Source: DATFDN01 sp963762525 (lineage in GTDB: Bacteria > Pseudomonadota > Alphaproteobacteria > Acetobacterales > Acetobacteraceae). Taken from it: 64,000 bases of DNA. The notes beneath the pieces are model-generated. The model did not search any database and was not told where the DNA came from. It worked only from the letters and a program-made list of their open reading frames with translations. The position numbers and the translations under genes are program-made. This document shows, piece by piece, positions 41,142 to 48,973 of the stretch. The stretch lies in the NCBI GenBank assembly GCA_963762525.1, contig CAVXKT010000011.1, forward strand, positions 868,001 to 932,000, given 5' to 3'. How positions within the stretch are numbered: position 1 is the first letter of the stretch; every line of letters starts with the position of its first letter.

Positions 41142-42465
41142 ATGAGCGAACACTACGACCTGCTGATCAGGGGTGGCGTCTGCGTGCTGCCGTGGGGCAT
41201 GGAGGCGACCGATGTGGGGGTGCGGGACGGCCGCATCGCCGGCGCTCGGCGTGGCCGCTTCGGCGACCGCCGAGCGGACCATCGATGCGCACGGTCTGCA
41301 TGTGCTGCCGGGGCTGATCGACAGCCATGTGCATCTGCGCGATCCGGGCGATGCGGCGGTCGAGACCATCCCGACCGGAACCCGCGCCGCCGTGCTCGGC
41401 GGCCTGGCGGCGGTGTTCGACATGCCGAATACGGCGCCCGCCATCGTCGATGCCGAGCGACTGAGGTGGAAGCAGGAGTACGCGGAGAGGGTCGCCTGGT
41501 GCGACATCGGCCTCTATGTCGGCGGCACCAAGTCGAACATCGCCGAGCTGGCGGCGCTGGAGACCGGGCGCGGCGTGTGCGCGATCAAGATTTTCGCCGC
41601 CAGCTCCACCGGCGATCTGCTGGTCGAGGACGATGCGAGTCTGGAGCGGGTGATGCGCGCCGGTCGCCGTCGCATCGCCTATCACAGCGAGGACGAGTAT
41701 CGCTTGCAGGCCCGACGCGCCCTGTTCGCGCGCGGCGAACCCCATGCTCGGCACATGGAGTGGCGCGACGAGGAGACGGCATTTCTCGGCACGCGGCGGC
41801 TGATGGCGCTGGCGCTCAAGACCGGGCGGCCGGCGCACATCCTGCACGTGTCCACCGAGGAGGAGCTGGAATATCTCGCGGGCTTCCGCGACCTCGCCAC
41901 CATCGAAGTGCTGGTCAATCACCTGACGCAGGTGGCGCCCGAGGTCTACGAGACTCTGGGCGGCCTCGGCGTGATGAACCCGCCGATCCGCGGCCGGCGG
42001 CATTTGCAGGCGGCGCGGGCGGCGGTGGCGAACGGCACGGTCGATACCATCGGCTCGGATCATGCCCCGCACGCGCGCGCCAAGAAGACCTTGCCCTGGC
42101 CGGATTGCGCGGCCGGTCTCACCGGCGTGCAGACGATCGTGCCGATGATGCTCGACCAGGTGAATGCCGGCTGGCTCAGCCTGCCGCGCCTGGTCGATCT
42201 GATGTGCGCCGGCCCGGCGCGGGTCTATGGCGTGCTTGGAAAGGGACGCTTGGCCGCCGGCTACGACGCCGATTTCACCCTGGTCGATCTTAAGCGCCGC
42301 CGCCGGATCGAGGAGTCGTGGATCGTCTCGCCCTGCGGCTGGACGCCGTTCGCCGGAACCATCGTGACCGGCTGGCCGACGGCGACGATCGTGCGCGGGG
42401 CGGCGGTGATGCGGGACGACGAAATCATCGGCGAGCCGCGGGGCAAGCTGGTCCGGTTTCGGTGA
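41142..42465 (+). CDS. Dihydroorotase-like cyclic amidohydrolase (one frameshift)
   Basis: This amidohydrolase of about 440 residues has metal-binding DSHVHLRDPG (about residue 62), DMPNTAPAI, the bridging Lys in VCAIKIFAAS, His in HILHVST and the catalytic Asp in IGSDHAPH. These are the class I dihydroorotase/allantoinase motifs. One extra G in GCCGGCG near 41248 splits it; the N-terminal part is MSEHYDLLIRGGVCVLPWG. Dihydroorotase in pyrimidine synthesis is the best guess, but allantoinase or hydantoinase-type activity cannot be excluded without a pyrB neighbour. It converges on htrA. Confidence 0.82.
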
Positions 42466-42479
42466 GGAAGAGATGGCAT

Positions 42480-42505
42480 CTCTCCCGCTTGCGCCGGCGG
42501 GAGAG
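42480..42505. terminator. Hairpin between convergent amidohydrolase and protease genes
   Basis: CTCTCCCGC (42480-42488) pairs perfectly with GCGGGAGAG (42497-42505), loop 8 bases. It lies 14 bases past the amidohydrolase stop and 15 bases before the protease stop, so it can serve both directions. Confidence 0.7.
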
Positions 42506-42519
42506 GGGAGAAGTCATCC

Positions 42520-43977
42520 TCACGCGCCGCTGTTCGCGATCTGCAGGGCGATCCACTCCGGTCCCGGGGTCACTTGCTTTTGCGGCAGCAGCAGCACGAC
42601 GATGAAATCCCGGTGCTGCTGGCGCGCGTCGGCGATCGCCGCATAGAACGCCGCCGCCGAGGCGGTCACTTGCGACTGCACGCGCAGAATGGCGTCGCCG
42701 GCCTTGACGCCGCGCTGCGCGGCGTCGGTGCCGGGCTGGACCGAGGTGACCAGCACCGCGGGCGAGGCGGCGTCGAGATGCAGCATGACGCGCTGCGTCG
42801 CCGGCAGCGCGGCGACCTTGATCCCGAGATCGGGCGGGATCATGGGCACCGGCCTGGCCTGCTGCACCGGCGCATCGAACGTCTCCCACTGCCGGCGCGG
42901 CCATTCGGCGATGGTCGCCGGCACTCTCAGCTTGGTGGCGCCTCGGAGAACGGTGATCGGGACGGTCGTCCCCGGCTCGGTGATGGCAATGTCGGCCAGC
43001 AATTCGCGCTCGTTCGGCGGCATCCGATTGTTGTAGTCGAGCACGATGTCGCCCACTTCGAGCCCGGCCTTTGCGGCCGGCGAATCCGTCATCACCTCGG
43101 CCACGATCGAGCCCTGCGGCTCACCCATGCCGAGCGCCTGCGCCATGTCGGGCGTGATCTGCTGCACCTTGATCCCCAGCCATCCCGGATGCAGCCAGCC
43201 GTATTTCTGCAACTGACCGATGACGAAGCGGGCGTCGTTGGCGGGGATCGCGAAGCCGATGCCGGCGGAGCCGGCGGTGGGCGAGATGATCGCCGTGTTG
43301 ATGCCGACCACCTGGCCGTGCAGATTGAACAGCGGCCCGCCCGAGTTGCCGTGATTGATCGGCGCATCGGTCTGGATGTAGTCGTCGTACGGGGTCTCCA
43401 TGATATTGCGATGGAGCGCGCTGACGATGCCGCCGGTGACGGAGAGCCCGACACCGAGCGGATTGCCGATCGCGAGCACCGGGTCGCCGATATGGACGCT
43501 TCTGCTGTCGGCCCATTTTGCGGTCGGCAGCTTCGCCCTCGTCGAGACCTTGAGCAGGGCGATGTCGGACAGCCGATCAGCCTCGAGCACGTTCGCCGTC
43601 GTCTGCGTGCCGTCGGAAAAGGTCACGATGAGCTCGTAGGCGCCATCGACGACATGGTAGTTGGTAACGATGACGCCGCTCGGGTCGATGATGAAGCCCG
43701 ATCCGAGCTGACGCTTTTCCGGGGACGCGGCTAACCCGGGATCGCCCATCGCGCCGGCGCTCTGCGGCGCGGGTATGCTGGCGGCGACGACGGCGGTAAT
43801 GTTGACAACCATCGGTAGCAGGCTTTGCACGAGCGCCGATTGATCGAATTGCATCTCCTGCGCGTGCGCGGCCGGCGCCGCGATGAGGATGGCGGCGAGG
43901 AACGCAACCGCGCTGCGCGCCCGCCGAAACCGGTTTTTAAGCAGGTCAGCCTCCCGTTTGCGGAATGGTTCTTTCAC
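42520..43977 (-). CDS. HtrA/DegP-type periplasmic serine protease
   Basis: This 485-residue protein has a signal sequence (FLAAILIAAPAAHAQ, about residues 27-41). The trypsin-like triad is His in TNYHVVDG, Asp in SDIALLKV and Ser in HGNSGGPLF. Two PDZ domains follow (about residues 265-355 and 390-475), containing WLGIKVQQITPDMAQALG and VLVTSVQPGTDAAQRGV. It degrades or refolds damaged envelope proteins. The gene is divergent from the repeat-protein gene at 44114. It may be under envelope-stress control, though I see no clear promoter. The frame is intact. Confidence 0.93.
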   Translation of the reverse strand: MKEPFRKREADLLKNRFRRARSAVAFLAAILIAAPAAHAQEMQFDQSALVQSLLPMVVNITAVVAASIPAPQSAGAMGDPGLAASPEKRQLGSGFIIDPSGVIVTNYHVVDGAYELIVTFSDGTQTTANVLEADRLSDIALLKVSTRAKLPTAKWADSRSVHIGDPVLAIGNPLGVGLSVTGGIVSALHRNIMETPYDDYIQTDAPINHGNSGGPLFNLHGQVVGINTAIISPTAGSAGIGFAIPANDARFVIGQLQKYGWLHPGWLGIKVQQITPDMAQALGMGEPQGSIVAEVMTDSPAAKAGLEVGDIVLDYNNRMPPNERELLADIAITEPGTTVPITVLRGATKLRVPATIAEWPRRQWETFDAPVQQARPVPMIPPDLGIKVAALPATQRVMLHLDAASPAVLVTSVQPGTDAAQRGVKAGDAILRVQSQVTASAAAFYAAIADARQQHRDFIVVLLLPQKQVTPGPEWIALQIANSGA

Positions 43978-44113
43978 TAGTCTGTGAAATCAAACTTGTC
44001 TTCATCCCATTCGCGCCACATAGCGGACGGGCGTGAGGAAGCCGTCGGGCGAAGCGGTCCATCGCTCCATCAACCACCGCTCGCCGCATTCACTGTAACA
44101 AAGGTATCGAACC

Positions 44114-44557
44114 ATGACCACGAAGATGATTTCGCGGGCGCTCGGGACCGCCGCTCTGGGCCTGAGCTTGTCATTGGCGGCGGCGCCGTTGGCGCTGGCG
44201 GCCGGAAACGGCGCCTGCGCGCAGAGGGCGGACCAGGAGCAGCTCGGACAGAATGTCGGTCACGCGCAAAAGACCGACCAGGAGCAGCTGGGGCAGTATG
44301 TCGGCCGTCCGCAGCGCGCCGATCAGGAGCAGCTCGGCCAGAATACCGTCCGACGCGCCGACCAGGAGCAGCTCGGGCAGAAGTCGGCGCCGGACCAGGA
44401 GCAGCTCGGGCAGAATGTCGGGCGTCCGCAACGGGCCGACCAGGAGCAGCTCGGGCAGAACGTCGGGCGTCCGCAGCGCGCCGACCAGGAGCAGCTCGGC
44501 CAGAATATCGGCCGTCCGCAACGCGCCAGCCAGCAGCAGCTCGCACGCAACTGCTGA
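44114..44557 (+). CDS. Secreted protein of tandem DQEQLGQ repeats
   Basis: The 147-residue product has a signal peptide (SLSLAAAPLALAAG) and then about eight copies of a 15-residue unit, consensus ADQEQLGQNVGRPQR. Two copies are shortened to 12-13 residues (ADQEQLGQNTVRR and ADQEQLGQKSAP). The last copy is degenerate (ASQQQLARNC) and supplies one of only two cysteines in the mature protein. I do not recognise the family. Repeats are Gln-rich and polar, so an extended or amyloid-prone periplasmic or secreted protein is possible. It is followed by a strong hairpin terminator and divergent from htrA. Confidence 0.75.
   Translation: MTTKMISRALGTAALGLSLSLAAAPLALAAGNGACAQRADQEQLGQNVGHAQKTDQEQLGQYVGRPQRADQEQLGQNTVRRADQEQLGQKSAPDQEQLGQNVGRPQRADQEQLGQNVGRPQRADQEQLGQNIGRPQRASQQQLARNC
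44228..44554 (+). repeat. 45-bp tandem coding repeat
   Basis: About eight imperfect copies of a 45-base unit beginning GCGGACCAGGAGCAGCTCGG encode the DQEQLGQ repeats. The unit is a multiple of three and lacks stop codons in every frame, so all six frames stay open across the array. Confidence 0.9.
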
Positions 44558-44567
44558 TTGCTGATAG

Positions 44568-44599
44568 CGGCCGGTTCCCGTCAGCGCGGGAACCGGCCG
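44568..44599 (+). terminator. Strong hairpin after the repeat-protein gene
   Basis: CGGCCGGTTCCC (44568-44579) and GGGAACCGGCCG (44588-44599) form a perfect 12-base stem with an 8-base loop, 10 bases past the stop. There is no T-run after it. Confidence 0.75.
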
Positions 44600-44717
44600 T
44601 CCGGCCGCGAGGCATCGCCGGGACCCGGGGGCCGGGAGCTAGCGGGATTGTTATGGGCGGCCGGCGTGCGCCCGAATATAATCCTCTATGTTCCTTTCGC
44701 GGTTCCGGAGGCTGGTC

Positions 44718-44900
44718 GTGAGTGGTTGTCAGAGGCAGACGAGCGAGGCGCTCGACCCCGAAGCCTCATCTCTATTGCGGTCGGTGCTGGCCGCAATCTT
44801 GGAAAATCCCCTGCTGATCGCTCGTTCGAGCGATCTCCGGGCCTCCCTCGAAACCATGCTCGTGCCACCGGAGGCATCGTCGCTCGCCCCGGCGGCGTGA
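44718..44900 (+). CDS. Short hypothetical protein
   Basis: A 60-residue frame from GTG 44718 (MSGCQRQTSEALDPEASSLL when GTG is read as Met) follows GGAGG with a 6-base spacer. An in-frame ATG at 44688 would add 10 residues but has no ribosome site. The product is Leu/Ala/Ser-rich and helical, with no signal or membrane segment, ending PPEASSLAPAA. It ends 7 bases before the convergent repressor stop. I do not recognise it. Position next to the phage-type repressor suggests it may be part of the same remnant. Confidence 0.4.
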   Translation: MSGCQRQTSEALDPEASSLLRSVLAAILENPLLIARSSDLRASLETMLVPPEASSLAPAA

Positions 44901-44907
44901 AGTCAGG

Positions 44908-45642
44908 TCAGAGTTTCCCGCCGCTCCAGACGACCCGCCCCACCACCGTCACGCCGGAGGCTCGCTCGGACGGAATGCGCTCCGGCTCATAGATCGCGTT
45001 GTCGCTGATCAGCAACAATCCGCCATCAAGCTTACGCTGAACGCGCTTGACCAGGCGCTCGCCGTGGTATTCCAGCACGTAAACGCCAAACTCACGGAAT
45101 TGGCGGTCGGTGCTGTCGATCAGGATGATGTCGCCGTCCCGAATGGTCGGCTGCATCGATTTACCGATGGCGGTCTCCAACATCAGTTCCTCGGGTTCGA
45201 TCGCGAAGCTGCGGCGAACCCAGTCGTGCCCGAAGGCGATATGAACGCTGGCCCGCGGATCGGGGGGCGGCGTGCCGGAGCCGGCCGCCGCCTCAGCCGA
45301 CTCCGCCGTCTTCGGCAGCAACAGGAACTGGCTCTTGTCCAGGCTGCCACTGAAGGCGGCGTTCGGGGTGACGCCGTCGAACCGCGGCGAGGGTCCTTCG
45401 CCGGTGGCCAGCCAGGCGACGCCAACCCCCGCAGCATCGGCGAGCGCGATCAGCCGTTCCCGGCTCGGCTCGGCCTCGCCCTTCAGCCATTTGCGGAAAG
45501 CCGAGGGCGAAACACCCATCGTGCGGGCCAGTCGCTCAGCACTGCGCCAATGCCGCACAATTCGCTGCAATCGGGCGACGAACGCCTCCCGATCGGCGCG
45601 GGGTGCGTTCGCGGAGCTTTCATTTTCCCGCTCAGGCGACAT
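44908..45642 (-). CDS. Phage CI-like repressor with S24 peptidase domain
   Basis: The protein has an N-terminal helix-turn-helix (ERLARTMGVSPSAFRKWLKGEAEP, about residues 37-60) and a C-terminal S24/LexA-like domain. Catalytic Ser is in GKSMQPTIRDGDIILI and Lys in ERLVKRVQRK. This is the build of lambda-type and Mu-like c repressors that lose activity by self-cleavage. I choose the start at 45642, preceded by AGAGAAG; an alternative ATG at 45663 adds MSRQERR. Both ATGs lie within a direct repeat that may be an operator. It is divergent from a Ner-like gene. Confidence 0.85.
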   Translation of the reverse strand: MSPERENESSANAPRADREAFVARLQRIVRHWRSAERLARTMGVSPSAFRKWLKGEAEPSRERLIALADAAGVGVAWLATGEGPSPRFDGVTPNAAFSGSLDKSQFLLLPKTAESAEAAAGSGTPPPDPRASVHIAFGHDWVRRSFAIEPEELMLETAIGKSMQPTIRDGDIILIDSTDRQFREFGVYVLEYHGERLVKRVQRKLDGGLLLISDNAIYEPERIPSERASGVTVVGRVVWSGGKL

Positions 45643-45775
45643 TCTTCTCTCTTGGCGTGACATTCTTCGGCCGGGCGTCCAAACTCTCGAACACTTTCCG
45701 AGGGTGATTCCATGTCGCGTCCCTCGGCTGAGTCGAACCGGAAGGCACTTTTCGACGGCCCTTCTCTAAAGAGAA
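45638..45775. promoter_or_regulatory. Candidate operators between divergent repressor and ner genes
   Basis: GACATTCTTC occurs twice (45638-45647 and 45659-45668), 21 bases apart, about two helical turns. A palindrome TTCTCT-aa-AGAGAA lies at 45762-45775, 13 bases before the ner ATG, and its TTCTCT half recurs at 45645-45650. These are plausible binding sites for the repressor and/or Ner, flanking divergent promoters. No experimental support is visible. Confidence 0.45.
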
Positions 45776-45788
45776 TTTTGCCCGCACG

Positions 45789-46052
45789 ATGAACGATCCG
45801 GCAAGCACCCCCGTTCCCGATCCCGACTGGCATCCGGCGGACGTGCAGGCGGCGTTGAAAAAGCGAGGGTTGACGCTGGCCGGGCTTTCGGTTGCGAATG
45901 GATACCATCCGACGGCCGCCGGCAAGGCGCTGAAACGGCCCTGGCCGGCGATGGAGGCGATCATCGCGCGGGCAATCGGGGTGACGCCCCGTCGGATATG
46001 GCCCAGCCGCTACGGGGCCGCGGACGAACCGCGCGGGCGCCGCCGCCGCTGA
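45789..46052 (+). CDS. Ner-like (Mu Ner/Nlp) DNA-binding protein
   Basis: This 87-residue protein contains the Ner/SfsB-type helix-turn-helix: DWHPADVQAALKKRGLTLAG, then YHPTAAGKALKRPWPAMEAI and GVTPRRIWPSRY. In phage Mu, Ner is the early negative regulator encoded divergently from the c repressor, exactly the arrangement here. The tail is Arg-rich (RGRRRR). Bacterial Nlp homologues also exist, so domestication is possible. No transposase A or B genes follow. Confidence 0.88.
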   Translation: MNDPASTPVPDPDWHPADVQAALKKRGLTLAGLSVANGYHPTAAGKALKRPWPAMEAIIARAIGVTPRRIWPSRYGAADEPRGRRRR

Positions 46053-46217
46053 GGCGGCCTCGAGACATGGCTTCGCGCTCCCTCTGCGTTCGATGCGCTG
46101 CCGCCGAATCTCGTCGATCGAAGTTTCGGGCGCCTCAGGAACATTTCTCTGATCGCCCGGTTGCATGCGGGCGCCGCGAATTGCACGGATACGACCGCGT
46201 CTTCCGCCTCATCCCGT

Positions 46218-46251
46218 CCCTCTCCGCCCGGAGGTCCCGGGGCGGAGAGGG
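46218..46251. terminator. Hairpin between ner and the PEP-CTERM gene
   Basis: CCCTCTCCGCCC (46218-46229) and GGGCGGAGAGGG (46240-46251) form a perfect 12-base stem with a 10-base loop, 22 bases past the stop of the minus-strand PEP-CTERM gene. It resembles the hairpins at 1940 and 42480. Confidence 0.7.
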
Positions 46252-46273
46252 GATTGGAGGTTGTCGGTGATCT

Positions 46274-46873
46274 TCAGCCGGCGCGGCGACGGGCGAAGGC
46301 GAAGCCGACCAGGCCGGCGCTTAGCAGGGCGATTGAGGCGGGCTCGGGGACCACCCCCGTAAATGAGGTCAGCGTGACCGTGCCATTGACGAAGGATTGG
46401 CTGTCGAAATTGTCGGCATGGGCCTGGACATCCACGGTATCGCCGGCGGCGACGGGCAGGGAGGCGGTGCCATTGGCGGTGAAGACGCCGTTGTTGGTGT
46501 TGAGCAGGTCGGTGGCGCCGCTCGTGGTGTCGATCAAGGTCAGCGAGCCGCTGGTATGGAAATAGGCATAGTTCGCAGATTGCGCCCAGGCGAAGCCCAA
46601 GGTTCCGGTGCTCGACGCCGTGGTGGTGAAATCCCAGGTCGGGCCGCTGCAGCCGCCGCAGAAACCAGGGGCGTAGTCGTAGGACAGCGTGACCTGGCCG
46701 GGGGAGGCGACGACCCCGCTGCTGCCGGGTCCGCTCGACGACCAATCGGCGGTGTTGAAGTAATCCGCCCGTGCAGCCGGAGCCAGCAACAGGCTGGTCG
46801 CGGCGGCCAGACCGATAGCGGTGAGCCGGGTGGCGTTGGCCCGCGCTGCGGGCGCATGAAGACGAACTGGCAT
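46274..46873 (-). CDS. PEP-CTERM sorting-signal protein
   Basis: This 199-residue secreted protein starts MPVRLHAPAARANATRL with a signal peptide cut near AARAD. The body is Ser/Thr/Gly-rich and beta-structured (WDFTTTASSTGTLGFAWAQ). The C-terminus VPEPASIALLSAGLVGFAFA followed by RRRAG is a textbook PEP-CTERM signal, recognised by exosortase (EpsH) at the membrane. Longer in-frame starts up to 47002 exist, but the signal peptide places the start at 46873. A Cys pair in FCGGCSG may form a disulfide. No exosortase gene is in the window. Confidence 0.85.
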   Translation of the reverse strand: MPVRLHAPAARANATRLTAIGLAAATSLLLAPAARADYFNTADWSSSGPGSSGVVASPGQVTLSYDYAPGFCGGCSGPTWDFTTTASSTGTLGFAWAQSANYAYFHTSGSLTLIDTTSGATDLLNTNNGVFTANGTASLPVAAGDTVDVQAHADNFDSQSFVNGTVTLTSFTGVVPEPASIALLSAGLVGFAFARRRAG

Positions 46874-47022
46874 GGGTTTCTCCTCGATGGCGTTACTCGC
46901 CTTGCGCGCGACGATCGGCGCGGGAACGCAAGCTATGAGATGACGTAGCGATGACACAATGGAAATACGATGGTAGGGCAAAATATTTCTGCTTCCGCAC
47001 AAGCCGCGAAGCCGGAACCTGA

Positions 47023-48475
47023 ATGGCTCGTTCTCCGCTCTCGCGACGGCAGCGGTTTGATCGCAATCTGATCGTCATCGGCGCCGGAACCGCCGGGCTG
47101 GTAAGTGCGCTGGTCGCCGCCAAGGCCGGTGCGGCGGTGACGCTGGCCGAGGCCGGCGCGATGGGCGGCGACTGCCTCAATACGGGTTGCGTGCCGTCGA
47201 AGGCGCTGATCCACGCCGCGCGTCTGGTAGCGGCGGCGCGGACGGCGGCGAGCATGGGACTGTTCGGCGACCCCGGCGCCGTTGATGCAACCGCGGCGCT
47301 GCGCCACGTGCGCGCCGCGATCGCCGAAGTGGCCCCGAACGATTCGGCCGAACGCTACCGACAAATGGGCGTCGATGTGCGCCGGCAACGGGCGCGGCTC
47401 ATCTCGGCAAGCGAGGTCGCCATGGGTGATGCCGTGCTCCGCACGCGCGCGATCATCCTGGCAACCGGGGCCGAGCCCATCGAGCCGCCGATCCCCGGGC
47501 TTGCCGAGAGCGGCTTCGTGACCTCGGAAACGCTGTGGCGCTTGCCGGCGGTGCCGCGGCGGCTGCTCATCCTGGGCGGCGGACCGATCGGCTGCGAGCT
47601 GGCGCAGGCCTTCGCGCGATTGGGTGCGGAGGTGACGCTGGCGCAAAAACGGCGAGCGCCTGCTGGCGCGCGAGGACGACGACGTTTCGGCGTTCGTGGC
47701 CGCGCGCCTGCGGCGCGACGGCGTGCGCGTGCTGACCGCACACGCGGCGAGCCGGGCCGACGGGGGGGCGATGCTGTTCACGCATGCCGGCGCGGAGACG
47801 CGCGTTGCGTTCGACGGGCTCCTGGTTGCGGTCGGGCGCCGGCCGCGGACGCGCGGCTTCGGGCTGGAGGAGCTCGGCGTCAGGGTGGACGAGAAGGGAA
47901 GGGTCGAGACCGACGCCCATCTGCGAACCAGCGTGCCCGGCATCTACGCCTGCGGCGACGTCGCCGGACCGTTCCAGTACACCCATGCGGCGGCCGATCA
48001 GGCCTGGACGGCGGCCCTCAACGCCCTGTTCGGCTCACTGCATCGGGTGCGCTGGGACGCCGCGGTGATGCCCAACGTCACCTTCACCGCGCCGGAAGTG
48101 GCCCGCGTCGGGCTGAATGCGCGCGCGGCGCGATCGCAGAACATCGCCCATGAGGTGACGCGCCGCGAGCTGCACGAGCTCGATCGCGCGATCGTCGATG
48201 GGGCGCGCGAGGGATTCGTCACCATCCTGACCGCGCCCGGGCGCGACCGCATCCTGGGCGCGACGATCGTCGCCCCGCGCGCCGGCGAGATGCTGGCCGA
48301 GCTGGTGGTGGCGATGCGCCACGGCGTCGGCCTGAAGAAGCTGTTCGCCACCATCCACGCCTACCCCACATATGCGGAGGCCATCCGGGATGCTGCCGGC
48401 GAGTGGCGCCGGGCGCACGCCCCGACGCGGCTGCTGCCGGTGTTGCGGGGCTACCACGCCTGGCGGCGCCGGTGA
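47023..48475 (+). CDS. FAD-dependent pyridine nucleotide-disulfide oxidoreductase (one frameshift)
   Basis: This class I flavoprotein of about 484 residues belongs to the mercuric reductase / dihydrolipoyl dehydrogenase group. The FAD site is VIGAGTAGLVSALVAAKAGA, the redox-active pair is in GGDCLNTGCVPSKAL, the NAD(P)H site is LLILGGGPIGCELAQAF and the second FAD motif is GIYACGDVAG. An extra A in CAAAAACGG near 47647 breaks the frame before NGERLLAREDDDV. The C-terminal dimer helix reads ATIHAYPTYAEAIRDAAGEW. The terminal Cys pair of MerA is absent, so mercury reduction is unlikely; the disulfide substrate is unknown. Confidence 0.85.
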
Positions 48476-48498
48476 TGCCGCTAGATGATGCCGCTAGA
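48473..48498. repeat. 13-bp tandem duplication at convergent stops
   Basis: TGATGCCGCTAGA occurs twice in direct succession. The first copy contains the TGA of the oxidoreductase gene, the second contains the TAG (minus strand) of the dioxygenase beta gene. Confidence 0.8.
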
Positions 48499-48973
48499 TC
48501 GGGTACGCGAGCAATGTCTGCACGCGCAGCGTGTCGTAGATCGCGCGCTTCGACTTGAAGCGCCATCCCTCCGGCGTGCGCACCACCCGGTCCTGGTAAC
48601 GGCCGGCCTGGTAGATGGCGGAACTGCCCTCTTGCGAGGTGTTGACCACCACGTAGTTGCACGCCATCGCCACCGTCTCGGCGTCGAGCGGTTCGATCGC
48701 GAAGCCCGACACCAGGTGCCGATAGGCCGGCTTCTCGTAGATATTGGCGTGCCGCAGCGAAATCACCCGGTCGCGCAGCATCGCCGCGCCGGTAAGATGC
48801 AGCAGCGGCGCCGGCAGCCCGAGCTCCTCGTTCTCGCGCGGGATGATCTCGTAGAGGCAGTCCGCCATGAACAGCGCCGGCCAATCCTCCAGCCGGTCGT
48901 CGTCGATGGTGGCGATGTAGCGGTCCTGCAATTCCCGCATCTCCAGCCGCAGCATCGGATCGGCTGCGATCAT
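48494..48973 (-). CDS. Aromatic-ring-hydroxylating dioxygenase, beta subunit
   Basis: This 159-residue small subunit has the NTF2-like/cystatin-type fold pattern of BphE/BenB proteins: MLRLEMRELQDRYIATIDDD, then EDWPALFMADCLYEIIPRENE and ISLRHANIYEKPAYRHLVSG. It supports the hexameric alpha3-beta3 oxygenase. The ATG at 48973 overlaps the stop of the alpha-subunit gene (ATGA), the usual operon order. No ferredoxin or reductase gene is on the same strand. The frame is intact. Confidence 0.88.
   Translation of the reverse strand: MIAADPMLRLEMRELQDRYIATIDDDRLEDWPALFMADCLYEIIPRENEELGLPAPLLHLTGAAMLRDRVISLRHANIYEKPAYRHLVSGFAIEPLDAETVAMACNYVVVNTSQEGSSAIYQAGRYQDRVVRTPEGWRFKSKRAIYDTLRVQTLLAYPI

Noticed and set aside
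44228..44554. Possible CRISPR-like array
   Set aside because: Repeats are contiguous with no unique spacers and encode a clean protein repeat.
43984..44721. Alternative long frames on both strands over the 44 kb repeats
   Set aside because: They exist only because the 45-bp unit lacks stops in every frame. The chosen frame alone has a signal peptide and a well-placed start and stop.
47023..48475. Mercuric reductase MerA
   Set aside because: The redox motif fits, but there is no N-terminal metal-binding domain, no C-terminal Cys pair and no mer genes nearby.
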